Source: an uncultured Desulfurobacterium sp. (GTDB lineage: Bacteria > Aquificota > Aquificia > Desulfurobacteriales > Desulfurobacteriaceae). Taken from it: a stretch of 5,930 nucleotides of DNA. Positions within the stretch are counted from its first letter, which is position 1. The number at the start of each line of letters is the position of its first letter. The notes beneath the pieces are model-generated. The model did no database searches, was not told the DNA's origin, and saw nothing but the letters and a program-made list of their open reading frames with translations. A program made the translations under genes and the position numbers. Location: NCBI GenBank assembly GCA_913055135.1, contig CAJXJV010000088.1, positions 1 to 5,930 on the forward strand. Direction: 5' to 3'. This document shows, in pieces, positions 5,798 to 5,930 of this stretch.

Positions 5798-5806
5798 TTT
5801 TCCTCC
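5798..5806 (-). promoter_or_regulatory. Ribosome binding site of the 98-residue gene and left-hand copy of the 9-bp repeat
   Basis: Read on the minus strand this is GGAGGAAAA, identical to the hyuB site at 5406-5414. It supports the TTG start at 5792 with a 9-base gap from GGAGG. Beyond the nine bases the two sites diverge only partly: TAAGG-TTG here, CAAA-TTG at hyuB. Confidence 0.7.
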
Positions 5807-5821
5807 AATGGTTTAAATCTT

Positions 5822-5850
5822 AATCTATCTTTCCCTTTTAAAAATGACAA
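5822..5850 (-). promoter_or_regulatory. Candidate sigma-70-type promoter between hyuA and the 98-residue gene
   Basis: On the minus strand TTGTCA (5850-5845, five of six bases of TTGACA) is followed after 17 bases by TAGATT (5827-5822, four of six of TATAAT). Transcription would start near 5815, giving a leader of about 23 bases that contains the GGAGG site. It could drive the small gene, the toxin remnant and hyuB independently of hyuA. Confidence 0.45.
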
Positions 5851-5869
5851 CAATGGTAATGGAGAAAGT

Positions 5870-5930
5870 TCAGATTTCAATGATTAAATTTTTGTACTCA
5901 TCCACAAAAGCCTTTGCAAAAGGCGGAATT
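5870..5930 (-). CDS. hyuA: C-terminal end of a probable HyuA-family hydantoinase/oxoprolinase A subunit, partial
   Basis: The minus strand is open from the window edge to TGA at 5872-5870, giving IPPFAKAFVDEYKNLIIEI. HyuA proteins typically end in '(V/I)PPG(W/F).A.VD.YGNL.IE', so the match covers the IPP, the A.VDEY and the NLIIE parts; the usual Gly after PP is Phe here, and the Gly before NL is Lys. It lies on the same strand upstream of hyuB, which is where HyuA is expected. HyuA is the ATP-grasping/ASKHA-like subunit that works with HyuB. The call depends on 19 residues plus context, and the rest of the gene is outside the window. Confidence 0.6.
   Translation of the reverse strand, partial: IPPFAKAFVDEYKNLIIEI

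Noticed and set aside
5853..5930. Forward open frame at the right edge, starting ATG and running off the window
   Set aside because: It lacks a ribosome binding site and has less typical codon use, while the opposite strand there gives a HyuA-like C-terminus with a stop in the expected place.

Overview
The window looks like chromosomal DNA from a thermophilic, moderately AT-rich bacterium. The proteins are rich in Lys, Glu, Arg and Ile, genes are tightly packed, Shine-Dalgarno sites are strong (GGAGG or GAGG) and TTG starts are used. NusA is short, with no C-terminal acidic repeats, and YlxR is fused to an L7Ae-like domain. An Aquificota-like lineage would fit, but that placement is an inference from gene style and not from a marker search.

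Positions 1-554 (+): the tail of a gene whose last 39 residues look like the C-terminal domain of a CorC/HlyC transporter-associated protein. It overlaps smpB, the tmRNA partner, by 25 bases. Positions 555-697 form a leader or intergenic stretch with a weak promoter candidate, a small hairpin and a perfect 9-bp stem closed by a TTCG loop and followed by a T-run. That hairpin ends only about 30 bases before rimP, so it may act as an attenuator for the operon behind it.

Positions 698-3836 (+): a compact operon of rimP (30S maturation), nusA (transcription elongation, termination and antitermination), a fused ylxR-ylxQ RNA-binding protein, and a PfkB/ribokinase-family sugar or nucleoside kinase. 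infB, which usually follows ylxQ, is not here. The kinase takes its place and its stop codon overlaps that of the convergent gene on the other strand.

Positions 3833-5930 (-): read leftward, these are the last 19 codons of a probable hyuA (hydantoinase/oxoprolinase A subunit), a 98-residue unknown gene, a 45-codon remnant of an AbiEii-type nucleotidyltransferase toxin, and a complete hyuB (B subunit). The usual hyuA-hyuB pair is therefore split by what looks like a decayed toxin-antitoxin module. The toxin remnant keeps the FYLAGGTALL...GHRK motif and is cut just before the expected catalytic Asp-x-Asp. The inserted genes lie between two exact 9-bp copies of GGAGGAAAA, each the ribosome binding site of a TTG-started gene. 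This remnant is the most unusual item in the window.
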